Notes under the pieces: model-generated | The model's input: the letters and a program-made list of their open reading frames with translations, nothing else | The model's database searches: none | Told to the model about the DNA's origin: nothing | Source: an uncultured Eubacterium sp. | GTDB lineage: Bacteria > Bacillota > Clostridia > Lachnospirales > Lachnospiraceae | DNA: 64,000 nucleotides | Assembly: GCA_910584875.1 (NCBI GenBank) | Contig: CAJUDA010000011.1 | Coordinates: 36,672-100,671, forward strand | Direction: 5' to 3' | Position numbers and translations under genes: made by a program | Shown here: one piece after another, positions 8,888 to 17,880 of the stretch | Position numbering within the stretch: the first letter of the stretch is position 1 | Layout of the letters: every line of letters starts with the position of its first letter

Positions 8888-9438
8888 AATTTCACCTTCA
8901 CATTCTGCCGTTCTTCCTCACTGTCCAGTTCAAACATCGGTTTCGTTTCAAAATGAAACAATCCGGCGATGATATTGGTGGGGACGCTCTGCACTGTCAC
9001 ATTATACTGCTTCACGGCGCCATTATAATATCTCCTGGCACTGGCAATATCAGCTTCCACCGCTTCCAGCTGTCCGCTCAGTTCCATAAAATTCTGATTT
9101 GCCTTCAGATCCGGATAACTTTCCGCCAGTGCCATGATCTGTGGTATCATGCGGGAGACCGCCGCACTGCTCTCCATCTTCTCTTCCGAAGACATCTTAC
9201 TATAATTCTGATTTCTGAGAGAGACCACCTTCGCCAGTGTTTCTTCTTCATGTTTCGCATATCCCTTGACGGTCTCCACCAGATTGGGAATCAGGTCAAA
9301 GCGTTTCTTCATGTACACATCCATCGTGGAAAATGCTTCCTCTGCCGTCACCTTCTGCTTCACCAGTTTGTTATAGCATCCGGTCAGTATCAGAAGAAGG
9401 ATCACGACAATGGCGATCATAATGATTGCTGGTATCAT
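8884..9438 (-). CDS. lemA: LemA family protein
   Basis: A 184-residue LemA protein. An N-terminal hydrophobic anchor (about residues 3-21) is followed by the conserved NKLVKQKVTAEEAFSTMDV and KKRFDLIPNLVETVKGYAKHE, then a long helical bundle with SGQLEAVEADIASARRYYNG and an LFHFETKPMFEL ending. The topology is expected to be a short exterior N-terminus with a helical domain, as in the Thermotoga structure. The start ATG overlaps the aroB stop (ATGA) and its own stop overlaps the DUF2207 start, so all three are translationally coupled. Cellular role unknown. Confidence 0.92.
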   Translation of the reverse strand: MIPAIIMIAIVVILLLILTGCYNKLVKQKVTAEEAFSTMDVYMKKRFDLIPNLVETVKGYAKHEEETLAKVVSLRNQNYSKMSSEEKMESSAAVSRMIPQIMALAESYPDLKANQNFMELSGQLEAVEADIASARRYYNGAVKQYNVTVQSVPTNIIAGLFHFETKPMFELDSEEERQNVKVKF

Positions 9439-10562
9439 AGCTGTCTCCTTTCCATGCTGTATATAATAGAACGTATCTCGTCTTCCGGAACCTCTCTGGC
9501 ATACACTTCATCACCAAACGTCATCACCGATCCGATCCCCTTCTGGAAGACAAAACGCAGTTTCCCATCCCGTACCTTTTTATCAGTGTACAGTTTGCGG
9601 ATCAGGTTTTCCTTATCAATATACTCCGGGATCGCCACTGGCAGACCAATCTTCTCTATCAGGGTGAGTACCCTGTCGCATTCTTCTTTCGTCAGATAAC
9701 CGCACTCGCAGCCAAGCAGCACCTGTGCCGCCATACCGATGGCTACTGCTTCTCCGTGAAGAAGCCGGTATCCGCTGACTGTCTCGATGGCACGTCCTAC
9801 CGTATGCCCCAGATTCAGGATCTCACGCAGATTTTTCTCCTTCTCATCCTTCATCACAACCTTATATTTTACAGCACAGTTACGCTCAGAGATATAAGTA
9901 CATGCCGCCGCATCACAGGCGAGGATCTCCTGACTGTGTTCCTCCAGATACCGGAACAATTCCCTGTCGGCAAGACAGGCATGTTTCACCGTCTCGGCAA
10001 GTCCGTTTACCAGCTGCTTATGGGGAAGGGTCTTCCATGTATCAATATCCACATATACTTTTAAAGGCTGGTAGATCAGCCCGATCAGGTTTGTCGCAAG
10101 CTCCGTGTCCACTGCCGTCTTGCCTCCGATGGAAGCATCTGCTGCTGACAACAGCGTTGTGGCATAATTGATAAACGGCACCCCTCTGCCGAACGTCCCG
10201 GCGAGAAATCCCGCAAGGTCTGTTACCACACCGCCTCCCACAGCGATGACACAGCAATCCCGCCGGTATTCTTTTTCCAGCATGGCATCCTCTAACATCT
10301 CTTTTGTCGCACGGACTTTACTTTTCTCCCCTGCCGGAAACACAAAAAGATCTGCTGCATATCCCGCCTCCCTCAGCGCAGTAAGCACTGGTGTGCCATA
10401 AAGCGGTTCCACTGTGGAATCCGTGATCACAGCAAACTTTCTGACCCCGCCAGCCAGACCATTTTTGATATCTTCTGCCAGTACCGGAATCAGATTCTGC
10501 CCGATCTGTACATCATAAGAGTCATCTACTGTTTTTTTTAATTCTACCCGAAAACTGCTCAT
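9435..10562 (-). CDS. aroB: 3-dehydroquinate synthase
   Basis: A 375-residue NAD-dependent enzyme of the shikimate pathway that converts DAHP to 3-dehydroquinate. The NAD-binding GGGVVTDLAGFLAGTFGRG and the substrate loop ATTLLSAADASIGGKTAVD are clear. Metal ligands are in the LAETVKHA, LNLGHTVGRAIE and HGEAVAIGM segments. Length is normal for AroB. Other aro genes are not adjacent; instead it heads a coupled run into lemA and DUF2207. A predicted promoter lies about 40 bases upstream, and the strong terminator of the upstream chemoreceptor isolates it from that gene. Confidence 0.95.
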   Translation of the reverse strand: MSSFRVELKKTVDDSYDVQIGQNLIPVLAEDIKNGLAGGVRKFAVITDSTVEPLYGTPVLTALREAGYAADLFVFPAGEKSKVRATKEMLEDAMLEKEYRRDCCVIAVGGGVVTDLAGFLAGTFGRGVPFINYATTLLSAADASIGGKTAVDTELATNLIGLIYQPLKVYVDIDTWKTLPHKQLVNGLAETVKHACLADRELFRYLEEHSQEILACDAAACTYISERNCAVKYKVVMKDEKEKNLREILNLGHTVGRAIETVSGYRLLHGEAVAIGMAAQVLLGCECGYLTKEECDRVLTLIEKIGLPVAIPEYIDKENLIRKLYTDKKVRDGKLRFVFQKGIGSVMTFGDEVYAREVPEDEIRSIIYSMERRQL

Positions 10563-10599
10563 GTTCCATTTCCTCCCTGTACCTTCCTTTCCTCATCTG

Positions 10600-10628
10600 A
10601 TTATAGCATGACAAGGCAGCAATGAAAA
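10600..10628 (-). promoter_or_regulatory. Candidate promoter of the aroB-lemA-DUF2207 run
   Basis: TATAAT at 10600-10605 on the minus strand is preceded, after a 17-bp spacer, by a weak -35 (TTTTCA, 10623-10628). It lies between the chemoreceptor terminator and aroB. Confidence 0.5.
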
Positions 10629-10630
10629 GA

Positions 10631-10676
10631 AAAAAAATTCTCCCATATCTGTACTGATATACAAATATGGGAGAAT
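10631..10676 (-). terminator. Terminator of the chemoreceptor gene
   Basis: A perfect 12-bp stem, ATTCTCCCATAT (10637-10648) with ATATGGGAGAAT (10665-10676), is followed on the minus strand by a run of T residues. It starts about 20 bases after the chemoreceptor stop. Confidence 0.88.
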
Positions 10677-10694
10677 CGAAATGTTCCATACAGC

Positions 10695-12749
10695 CTACAG
10701 TTTAAATTTATCCACAATGCCCTGCAGGGTATCTGCCATCTCGCCATTTAACTTAACCTGGCTATACGTATGATCCGACAGATTCACAACCTCACCAGAC
10801 CGGTTGGCAATGGTCACAATGCCTTCTGAGGATTCATGGATCGTTTCCGTCATCCCCGTAATCGCCATGGCAATATCATTTGTTGCCAGTTCCAGGCTTT
10901 TTAGTGAATTTGTGATCTCTTCCAGCGTAGACTGGAACGATATGGCATCATTCTGATAGGTATTACTAATCTCTGTAAAGCTGTCATAATCGTTCATAAC
11001 TGACACATCCATAAATTCAAGGGTCTTGGTCAGACAGGAATCAATGTTATCCACTGCGGTTGTCACTTCCGTTATAATGGTACTGATGTTGTTAGCTGTA
11101 TCCGATGACTGCTCGGCAAGCTTACTGATCTCCTTTGCCACAACAGCAAAGCCCTTTCCGTATTTACCGGATTTTGCGGCCTCTATATTGGCATTTAATG
11201 CGAGAAGGGATGTCTGTTCAGCTATGTCGAGAATTGTCTGCGTCAGATCATTGATCTTTGATACTGCCTTCGACTGCTCCAGCGCCGCACGGGCTTCTAC
11301 ACTGACCATACTATACATATTCCGGGTCGTATCCGCTGACTGTACAGCTGACTGTCTGGCACTGGTCGCACGCTCCATAATCGCATCAGAAAGCCGGATA
11401 GTTTGATCTGACTGCCGGTTGATCTCCATGGTACGGCTCTTAATGGTATCTACCTGTCCCTTAATGGCACTCACGGTATTTGTCGTCTGTTCCACACCAG
11501 CGGCAAGTTCTTCTGATACAGCAGAGTTTTCTGACGAACAATCCGTAAGACTGGCTGCAATCTCTCCCAGTGCGGTGCTTCCTGAACTGATCTTTTCTGT
11601 GACATCGTTCAGATCACTGATCACATTTTTAATACTGCCATGCATTTTCCGGATCTCTCTTGCCATTGTACCGATCTCCGTCTGTTCCCTGGTAAGCTTG
11701 TCGATCGCTTTTGTTGAGGTAAAATCGAGAGAGGCAATACTCGTGATCTCCTTTGTCATCTGGGCGATCGGACGCAGGAATTTGTACATGGCAAGATAGG
11801 CAAAGACTGATACAACAATAGCGATCAGTATACATATCACAATGGATTTTATTGCCGTAGTGTTGACAGGCTGCAAAAGTTCACTCTTGTCCGCCTGTAT
11901 GATCAATGTCCACCCATTTGTTGTGGAAGTTGCCAGACCTGCGATCTTCTCCCCTTCATAATCAAAATGGACCACGGCAGATACGACATTTCCCTGGGTG
12001 ATCAGATCACGGATGATCCCTTCGCCAGTGATCTTGCCTATATACTCACTGTCTGGATGATAAATAATATGCCCCAGCGGAGTCAGCAGATAGGCAAAAC
12101 TGGATTCCGTATTCTGCAGCTTAACAGAAGCAAGCTCAGATGTAAAACTCTGTACCGGAACGGTAATGGCCACACAGCCAAATAACGTATCCGCATTGAT
12201 CAGCGGTACGGCACATATGATACAGTCTTCCTCTCCCGATTTGATATAATCGCTCTGCATCGGCTGCCGCATCGATAACGCGGCATTTACATAATAAGGA
12301 TTGCCGTCCTTTGCATATCCCTCCTCCGATGCCGTGACAAATTTGCCGTCTTTATCATAAACAGCAGCAGACAGGTAACTGGGATTATCCTTAATAAAGG
12401 ATTTCAGATTCGCCGTGATCAGGGACGGTTCCCCTCCCTGTATCAGACAACTGTAAAAGTCGCCATCTGTATTCATATATTCCGCAGTATTATTAATGGC
12501 GCTGATCCTCGCCTCAAGTATTTTAATATAAGACTGGGACAGATCCAGCATATTATTTTCTGCCTGGTCTGACAGGGAATTCCTTGCACCAGGAATTGTA
12601 GTCAGATATGAGGCAATGAGTATAACAATGATCGATAACAGCGCCGTATAATACCCGCGGGCGATCACACTTTTTACCGGATTCAGAAAAGTAAAGGATA
12701 TTTTCCCGGCTTTTGCTGAAGAATCCACGATATTTTTTTTATTACGCAA
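10695..12749 (-). CDS. Methyl-accepting chemotaxis protein
   Basis: A 684-residue transmembrane chemoreceptor. TM1 lies near residues 30-52 and TM2 near 297-320. The extracellular part between them resembles a double Cache sensor (YIKILEARISAINNTAEYM, AVYDKDGKFVTASEEG, FAYLLTPLGHIIYHPD). A HAMP linker follows at about 320-375. The cytoplasmic signalling hairpin carries the hallmark tip EQTSLLALNANIEAAK, then GKGFAVVAKEISKLAEQS. No CheR-docking pentapeptide is seen at the C-terminus. The start codon is TTG at 12749 with AGGTG 6-7 bases upstream; no better ATG is near. The gene sits 52 bases downstream of a sugar-type binding lipoprotein in the same direction, suggesting that the binding protein presents a ligand to this receptor (inference). 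Confidence 0.93.
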   Translation of the reverse strand: MRNKKNIVDSSAKAGKISFTFLNPVKSVIARGYYTALLSIIVILIASYLTTIPGARNSLSDQAENNMLDLSQSYIKILEARISAINNTAEYMNTDGDFYSCLIQGGEPSLITANLKSFIKDNPSYLSAAVYDKDGKFVTASEEGYAKDGNPYYVNAALSMRQPMQSDYIKSGEEDCIICAVPLINADTLFGCVAITVPVQSFTSELASVKLQNTESSFAYLLTPLGHIIYHPDSEYIGKITGEGIIRDLITQGNVVSAVVHFDYEGEKIAGLATSTTNGWTLIIQADKSELLQPVNTTAIKSIVICILIAIVVSVFAYLAMYKFLRPIAQMTKEITSIASLDFTSTKAIDKLTREQTEIGTMAREIRKMHGSIKNVISDLNDVTEKISSGSTALGEIAASLTDCSSENSAVSEELAAGVEQTTNTVSAIKGQVDTIKSRTMEINRQSDQTIRLSDAIMERATSARQSAVQSADTTRNMYSMVSVEARAALEQSKAVSKINDLTQTILDIAEQTSLLALNANIEAAKSGKYGKGFAVVAKEISKLAEQSSDTANNISTIITEVTTAVDNIDSCLTKTLEFMDVSVMNDYDSFTEISNTYQNDAISFQSTLEEITNSLKSLELATNDIAMAITGMTETIHESSEGIVTIANRSGEVVNLSDHTYSQVKLNGEMADTLQGIVDKFKL

Positions 12750-12801
12750 TCAACACACCTACTTTCATGTCGGATAATACCTTCACACAGGCATTTTCCA
12801 T

Positions 12802-13917
12802 TTAATACTGACGGTTTGGAAGCTCTTTTGCCGCCATGTCTGCCGTGAACACACCCTCATCAACATAATTCGTTTTATCAATCTTTTCACCGGCAACCAT
12901 TTTCGCAACTAATTTTTCAGTAGCCGGACCAAGAAGAGGATTACATTCCACGCACAGATCTACTTTAGCCTTATCTACCATCAGTTTAAATACCTCTGCC
13001 TCTCCGTCGAACGAAATGATTATGTATTTATTCGGATCGATCTTCTTTTCCTTCAATGTCTCGATCACCCCATAACACATTGTATCATTGTGTGTCACGA
13101 TCACATTGATTTTTTTACCGTATTTATCCAGATATTTCGACATCAGGGTTTTCGCCTTTGCCTTATCAAAGTCCGCCATCTCTTCCGCGAGGATTTTGAA
13201 ATTCTTATTCTTTTTGATAATCCTGTTGAACCCGTCATGACGTCCGATCTGGGCAGATGCCCCTTTTCCACCCTGAAGCACTACAATATTCATCTTCTTT
13301 CCTTTTGCCTGCTTCACCAGCCATTTACCAGCATTCTCACCTTCCAGGTCAAAATTGGAGCCAAGCCATCCCTCGTACAGACTCTCATCCGCCGACACCT
13401 TGCGGTCTACTAAAAACACCTTACAGCCGGCTTCCTTTGCCTCCTTTAAGACATCGTCAAATCCATCCTCCTGAATCGGATCAAGACAGATCACTTCAGC
13501 CTTATCCGCAATGGCATTCTTCATCGCCTCAATCTGTACCTCAAATTTTCCCTGCCCGTCCACAAAGGTGTAATCATACTTATCCGTATCAAACGTAGCG
13601 TTCATGCTTGAAGTAAGCGCCGCCGACCATCCGATCCCATTGGCGTTATTGATAAACCATACGTTGGGAGCGCTGCTGGAAGATGCCTGATCTGCTTTTG
13701 AATCCGAATCGTTTTTACTTGTGTCCTTTTTCTCTGTATCTTTCTTTGTAGTTCCTCCGACATCTTTCACTGCATCACCAGAACCAAACTGCGCAGACGA
13801 AAGAATCTGCTCCTCGCTCGTCTTCACTTTTGTTGAATAAGATCCCGTCGTCCCGGCCGCACAGCCGCTTAACGTCATGGCTGTGATCAACAGCAGGGGT
13901 AAGATTTTCTTTTTCAT
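12802..13917 (-). CDS. Sugar-type substrate-binding lipoprotein (Peripla_BP_4)
   Basis: A 371-residue exported lipoprotein. The leader ends in a lipobox (LSGCAAG, Cys near residue 19-21), followed by a Ser/Asp/Lys-rich linker to about residue 85. A type I periplasmic binding fold of the ribose/galactose class comes next (NVWFINNANGIGWSAAL, ICLDPIQEDGFDDVLKEAKEAG, VVLQGGKGASAQIGRHDGF, VIVTHNDTMCYGVIE). Starts at 13917 (ATG) and 13923 (GTG) are both possible; neither has a strong ribosome site. No ABC permease or ATPase gene is adjacent, so it either serves a distant transporter or feeds the chemoreceptor just downstream. The ligand is unknown, though a monosaccharide is likely from the family. 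Confidence 0.85.
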   Translation of the reverse strand: MKKKILPLLLITAMTLSGCAAGTTGSYSTKVKTSEEQILSSAQFGSGDAVKDVGGTTKKDTEKKDTSKNDSDSKADQASSSSAPNVWFINNANGIGWSAALTSSMNATFDTDKYDYTFVDGQGKFEVQIEAMKNAIADKAEVICLDPIQEDGFDDVLKEAKEAGCKVFLVDRKVSADESLYEGWLGSNFDLEGENAGKWLVKQAKGKKMNIVVLQGGKGASAQIGRHDGFNRIIKKNKNFKILAEEMADFDKAKAKTLMSKYLDKYGKKINVIVTHNDTMCYGVIETLKEKKIDPNKYIIISFDGEAEVFKLMVDKAKVDLCVECNPLLGPATEKLVAKMVAGEKIDKTNYVDEGVFTADMAAKELPNRQY

Positions 13918-14037
13918 ATCCACATAAGCTTTTCTGATACCAGATTGCTATACACGATAGCCTTAACTTCCCGCCAGCTTCGCGGTACAATACCTGTCAA
14001 CAGTTACACATAATTTTTCTTACATTTATTTTTCTAT

Positions 14038-14043
14038 ATTATA
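14038..14043 (-). promoter_or_regulatory. Extended -10 element upstream of the binding-protein gene
   Basis: On the minus strand, TGCTATAAT gives an extended -10 about 120 bases upstream of the start codon. No good -35 is present. The intervening leader contains a small GCTATCGTGTATAGC hairpin. Confidence 0.45.
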
Positions 14044-14112
14044 GCACTTTTTTTCATGACAGGCTACCGTATTTTCATGTTTTTTGACTTTTTTCTGACA
14101 AATATTTTAATC

Positions 14113-14141
14113 TTGACTTTAATCACAGGAAATGCTACGAT
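14113..14141 (+). promoter_or_regulatory. Sigma-A-type promoter of glmS
   Basis: TTGACT (14113-14118), 17-bp spacer, TACGAT (14136-14141). The strong ribosome site AGAAAGGAGAT follows at 14155-14164. The leader would be only about 20-25 nt, too short for a glmS ribozyme. Confidence 0.8.
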
Positions 14142-14170
14142 TTCATAGGATATAGAAAGGAGATTTCATT

Positions 14171-15991
14171 ATGTGTGGAATTATTGGATGCGTAGGACAC
14201 AAAAACGCAAAAAAAACTCTGATCAACGGATTACAGACTCTGGAGTACCGGGGCTACGACAGTGCCGGTATCTCTTATTTTTCTGAAGATAAAATAGAAA
14301 CGGTAAAAACAGTGGGAAAGGTCTCCTGTCTCCGGGACAAGGTGGCTGCCACAGGCAGCGATGAGTCGACCTGCGGCATCGGGCATACACGCTGGGCAAC
14401 ACACGGCGGCGTCTCGGATACCAACTCCCACCCCCACACAGCCGGGCGGGTCACCCTGATCCACAATGGGATCATCGAAAACTACAAGGAACTGCAGGAT
14501 GAACTGGAGGCAAAAGGGAAAAAACCAGTTTCCCAGACGGACTCTGAGATCGCAGCCATGGTCATTGACGACTGTTACAAGGGCGATCCGGAGGCAGCAA
14601 TCCGGATGGCAGTCTCAAAGCTGGAGGGCGCCTATGGATTCTGCATTATGTTTTCTGATATCCCTGAGACAATCTATGCCATACGGAATGGCAGCCCTCT
14701 GGTTGCCGCCCACACTGACAAGGGTTCACTGGTTGCCTCTGATATGGTGGCACTGGTCAGTCATACCAAGCATTATTTTGTTTTAAAAGAAGGTCATATC
14801 GCAAAGATGACAAAGAAAGAGATCATCGTAAAGGATGAGACCGGCGAGATCTACAGCCCTCATATCCACCATATCGGCTGGGATATGGCAGCTGCCAAAA
14901 AGGGTGGTTATGACTACTTTATGATGAAAGAGATCCACGACCAGCCGACTGCACTGCTGAATACGATCCGCCCCCGTATGGTAGATGGACTGCCGGATTT
15001 TAGCGCCGATGAAGTCGGGGATGATATCTTTGAAAATATCAACCGCATCCTAATCACTGCCTGTGGTACAGCGATGCATGCCGGACTGATTGGCAGAAAT
15101 ATGATCGAGCGGCTCTGCCGCATCCCGGTCACCGTGGAGATTGCCTCGGAATTCCGCTATCAGGATCCCATTATGGACGATCATACCCTTTTTATCACAA
15201 TCTCACAGTCCGGTGAAACAGCCGATACTCTTGCCGCACTGCGGCTGGCAAAAGAACGAGGGGCCAAAACACTCTCTGTCGTCAATGTAAAGGGATCCTC
15301 CATTGCCAGGGAAAGTGATTATGTCCTCTATACCCATGCCGGTCCGGAGATTGCTGTTGCCAGCACAAAAGCATACAGTGTACAGCTTTCCGTTATGTAT
15401 CTGATCGCTTTCCGCCTTGCCCTTGTCGGCAAAAAGATCACCCGAACAGAAGCAGCGGATTATATGACCGGACTGATGGATACGGTAGATAAAGTAGACG
15501 AAGCTCTTGGCTATGACAGCCAGCTGGAAAATATCGCAAAACGGATTGCGGGAAACAACGATATCTTCTTCCTGGGAAGAGGTCTTGATTATGCACTCTC
15601 CTGTGAGGGCTCCCTGAAATTAAAGGAGATCAGCTACATCCACTCGGAAGCCTATGCCGCCGGAGAATTGAAGCACGGTACGATCTCCCTTATCACAGAC
15701 AATGTCCCTGTGATCGCCGTGGCGACACAGCCAGATGTCTTTGCCAAGATGATCTCCAATGTGCAGGAAGTACGCTCCCGCGGGGCAAAGGTAATCCTTG
15801 TCACCGGACCGGATGTCTCTGTGGACGCCGCCCTGTGTGACCACCAGGTTGTACTCCCGGAGACGGACCCTCTCTTCACACCATTTGTCAGCGTCGTGAT
15901 CCTGCAGTACCTTGCTTATTATGTCGCTGTTGAAAAGGGACTGAACGTGGATCAGCCAAGGAATCTGGCAAAAAGTGTGACCGTGGAATAA
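14171..15991 (+). CDS. glmS: Glutamine--fructose-6-phosphate aminotransferase (isomerizing)
   Basis: A 606-residue cytoplasmic enzyme that makes glucosamine-6-phosphate from fructose-6-phosphate and glutamine, the entry step to UDP-GlcNAc for peptidoglycan. The N-terminal glutaminase begins MCGIIGCVG with the nucleophile Cys2 and has GHTRWATHG and HNGIIENY. Two SIS isomerase domains follow (TACGTAMHAGLIG; ITISQSGETADTLAAL; ASTKAYSVQL; FFLGRGLDYALSCEGSLKLKEISYIHSEAYAAGELKHG). The C-terminus ends PRNLAKSVTVE, as in the family. It is a monocistronic plus-strand gene in a minus-strand region, between its own promoter and a shared hairpin terminator. The usual Firmicute glmS ribozyme is not present upstream. 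Confidence 0.97.
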   Translation: MCGIIGCVGHKNAKKTLINGLQTLEYRGYDSAGISYFSEDKIETVKTVGKVSCLRDKVAATGSDESTCGIGHTRWATHGGVSDTNSHPHTAGRVTLIHNGIIENYKELQDELEAKGKKPVSQTDSEIAAMVIDDCYKGDPEAAIRMAVSKLEGAYGFCIMFSDIPETIYAIRNGSPLVAAHTDKGSLVASDMVALVSHTKHYFVLKEGHIAKMTKKEIIVKDETGEIYSPHIHHIGWDMAAAKKGGYDYFMMKEIHDQPTALLNTIRPRMVDGLPDFSADEVGDDIFENINRILITACGTAMHAGLIGRNMIERLCRIPVTVEIASEFRYQDPIMDDHTLFITISQSGETADTLAALRLAKERGAKTLSVVNVKGSSIARESDYVLYTHAGPEIAVASTKAYSVQLSVMYLIAFRLALVGKKITRTEAADYMTGLMDTVDKVDEALGYDSQLENIAKRIAGNNDIFFLGRGLDYALSCEGSLKLKEISYIHSEAYAAGELKHGTISLITDNVPVIAVATQPDVFAKMISNVQEVRSRGAKVILVTGPDVSVDAALCDHQVVLPETDPLFTPFVSVVILQYLAYYVAVEKGLNVDQPRNLAKSVTVE

Positions 15992-16062
15992 AGTGCGGCT
16001 GAGAAACGCACTTATGAAGAATTATCGGAGACAGTTCTTCACAAACTCAATGACTAATTTTA

Positions 16063-16095
16063 CCCCCATGACAGTATGTTCCTCTGTCATGGGGG
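16063..16095. terminator. Bidirectional hairpin between convergent glmS and lipoprotein genes
   Basis: A perfect 12-bp stem, CCCCCATGACAG (16063-16074) with CTGTCATGGGGG (16084-16095), and a 9-nt loop. The T tracts are weak on both sides, but the hairpin sits exactly between two convergent stops. Confidence 0.75.
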
Positions 16096-16114
16096 CTATT
16101 ATAATTCTATACAA

Positions 16115-16912
16115 TTATGCATTCCTCTCTGGCACTTCATACCACTTTATCTCACCCGTCAGATTTTCCTTCTCCCACTTTTTATATGTGTTCCGGTCTG
16201 TCTTTCTGTCATGAATATAGTAGATTTCTTTGATGTCCACACCATTTTCTTTTGTTTTTGCTTCGATCCCTGCTTCCGCTGTCATTACAAACTTTTTATC
16301 CCGGAACGTCAGATGATACCAGTGACCGCTTCCTTTTCCCCACCAGAAATATCCGCTTTTCTGTGGTGACTGGAACTGCCTGCGCGCAAAGACATCCCCA
16401 AAATATTCATTTCCTTCTTTATGAATGATCATATGTGGATAAGATGAGATTCCTTCGATCACAAGCTCTTTTGTGCCGTCCTCTGTCATATCCCATAAGG
16501 AAACGGACCGTACCTTTCCCTCCAGCAGATCAAACACCTGCCGCACCGTTTTATCACTGCCACGGAACGCATCTGCCTCGTCCTGGTAAGCATCCTCCTC
16601 ATCCTCTTCTGCCGCCTGCCAGTGCACAGGAACTTCCCTTGTCAGCGCAGGTAAATAATCACTAAATCCATCATATTCTTTCCCAGGCATTTTCTCATTC
16701 ATAGCGGTCCAGACAACGTCTTCATACCGGACAGGCTCAAAATCATTAAACGAATAATCCGGAACTCCGGAAGAACCTCCGCTGACGGATGCTGTCGTTG
16801 CCATATTTCCCGAAGTGGTCAATTTCCCTGAACTTTCACTTTTCCTGTCTCCACAGGCAGTAAGACAGAGGATCATACATACCGGTAACAAAACTCTTAT
16901 TTTTTCCACCAT
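16115..16912 (-). CDS. Lipoprotein of unknown function
   Basis: A 265-residue predicted lipoprotein. The leader MVEKIRVLLPVCMILCLTACG has a lipobox with Cys near residue 20. A Ser/Thr/Gly-rich linker follows, then an acidic segment (AAEEDEEDAYQDEADAF), then a folded C-terminal part with VSLWDMTEDGTKELVIEG that recalls FG-GAP/VCBS-like repeats seen in clostridial exported proteins. It is not a family I can name. The start at 16912 has GGAGAT about 10 bases upstream inside the end of the GH5 gene, overlapping it by 16 bases. It is therefore translationally coupled to the endoglucanase and is the last gene of the operon. It may help anchor or sense products of the GH5 enzyme (inference). Confidence 0.7.
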   Translation of the reverse strand: MVEKIRVLLPVCMILCLTACGDRKSESSGKLTTSGNMATTASVSGGSSGVPDYSFNDFEPVRYEDVVWTAMNEKMPGKEYDGFSDYLPALTREVPVHWQAAEEDEEDAYQDEADAFRGSDKTVRQVFDLLEGKVRSVSLWDMTEDGTKELVIEGISSYPHMIIHKEGNEYFGDVFARRQFQSPQKSGYFWWGKGSGHWYHLTFRDKKFVMTAEAGIEAKTKENGVDIKEIYYIHDRKTDRNTYKKWEKENLTGEIKWYEVPERNA

Positions 16913-17880
16913 TTTGCAATCCATCTCCCCGATTTGGACAGATTTCCCTTTGTAAATCCACCCGTTTTTTTACAGCTGGCTTTGATCAGTGCCGAGGTCT
17001 CATTTTTATTGGAAATGTTCCATGCCACATGACCGATCTTATACTTTTTCAGCAGTTTCATCCATTGTCCGGCACTGCCTTTGTCAATGCCCCCATTGCC
17101 GGACGCATCGCAGATGCTAAATTCCGTCACAAGCATAGGCAGCCCTTTCTTAAATGCCTTCTTTACTTTATCCCGGTTCCAATCTTTATGCGTTGCCGCA
17201 TAAAAATGGAGAGAATACGCAATGTTTTTCTGCTTCAAAGGCTTCTCTGCGACCACATCCACATCCTGTGACCAGGTGGGGGTGCCTACAACTATGATAT
17301 TCTTTTTGTCGTATTTGCGGATCCGTTTGATCACCTTGTTTGCATAGGGACGGATATCCTTTTCCCATGTCACATTGCCGTTTGGTTCATTGCATATTTC
17401 ATACAATATATTTTTCTGCTTTTTATATTTTTTAGCAAAGCGGGTAAAAAATTTCAGTGCCTGTTTCTGGTGGGTTTTGGGATTGCCGTCATTCAGTATA
17501 TGCCAGTCCAGTATCACATACATACCAAGCTCTGTGGCATATTGCACCCCTTCGTCGATCGTTTTGTACAGATCGACCGAATACCCGGAACCCGGATCGC
17601 TGTAAAAGGCGATGCGTATCGTATTGACTCCCATCTTGCGGAAACTCTTAAAACAAGATTTGTTGACATACTGGGGAAACCAGGCAATACCGTGGGTGCT
17701 GACCCCTTTCAGCTGAACCTTTCTTCCTTTCTGGTTCACAATACTGCTTCCCTTCACAGACAGCCTCCCCCACTTCTGTACCGGAGTGGCTGCTTTCGCC
17801 TGATCACAATTTCCGTTACTTACAATTCCCATCACCATAAAAAGACAGCTCAATACCAATGCATATAAAATTTTTTTCAT
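16897..17880 (-). CDS. Secreted glycoside hydrolase family 5 (endoglucanase-like)
   Basis: A 327-residue protein with a signal peptide (about residues 1-30, ending near QAKA). The GH5 TIM barrel is clear: LKGVSTHGIAWFPQYVN at the start, GVNTIRIAFYSD, YVILDWHILNDGNP, the acid/base Glu in YEICNEPNG, YSLHFYAATH, and the nucleophile Glu in LVTEFSICDASG. It most resembles subfamily GH5_2-type endo-beta-1,4-glucanases. No carbohydrate-binding module, dockerin or sortase motif is visible, and Lys is frequent. The ATG overlaps the stop of the glycosyltransferase gene (ATGA), which is unusual for a dietary-fibre enzyme. A bound partnership with a polysaccharide-making glycosyltransferase suggests trimming of the cell's own glycan (inference). 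Confidence 0.88.
   Translation of the reverse strand: MKKILYALVLSCLFMVMGIVSNGNCDQAKAATPVQKWGRLSVKGSSIVNQKGRKVQLKGVSTHGIAWFPQYVNKSCFKSFRKMGVNTIRIAFYSDPGSGYSVDLYKTIDEGVQYATELGMYVILDWHILNDGNPKTHQKQALKFFTRFAKKYKKQKNILYEICNEPNGNVTWEKDIRPYANKVIKRIRKYDKKNIIVVGTPTWSQDVDVVAEKPLKQKNIAYSLHFYAATHKDWNRDKVKKAFKKGLPMLVTEFSICDASGNGGIDKGSAGQWMKLLKKYKIGHVAWNISNKNETSALIKASCKKTGGFTKGNLSKSGRWIAKWWKK

Noticed and set aside
8953..9699. A 248-codon plus-strand frame opposite lemA and aroB
   Set aside because: Antisense to two well-supported overlapping genes; His/Ile-rich composition typical of antisense reading.
13924..14170. glmS riboswitch/ribozyme
   Set aside because: No ribozyme core or cleavage motif seen, and the consensus promoter lies too close to the start codon.
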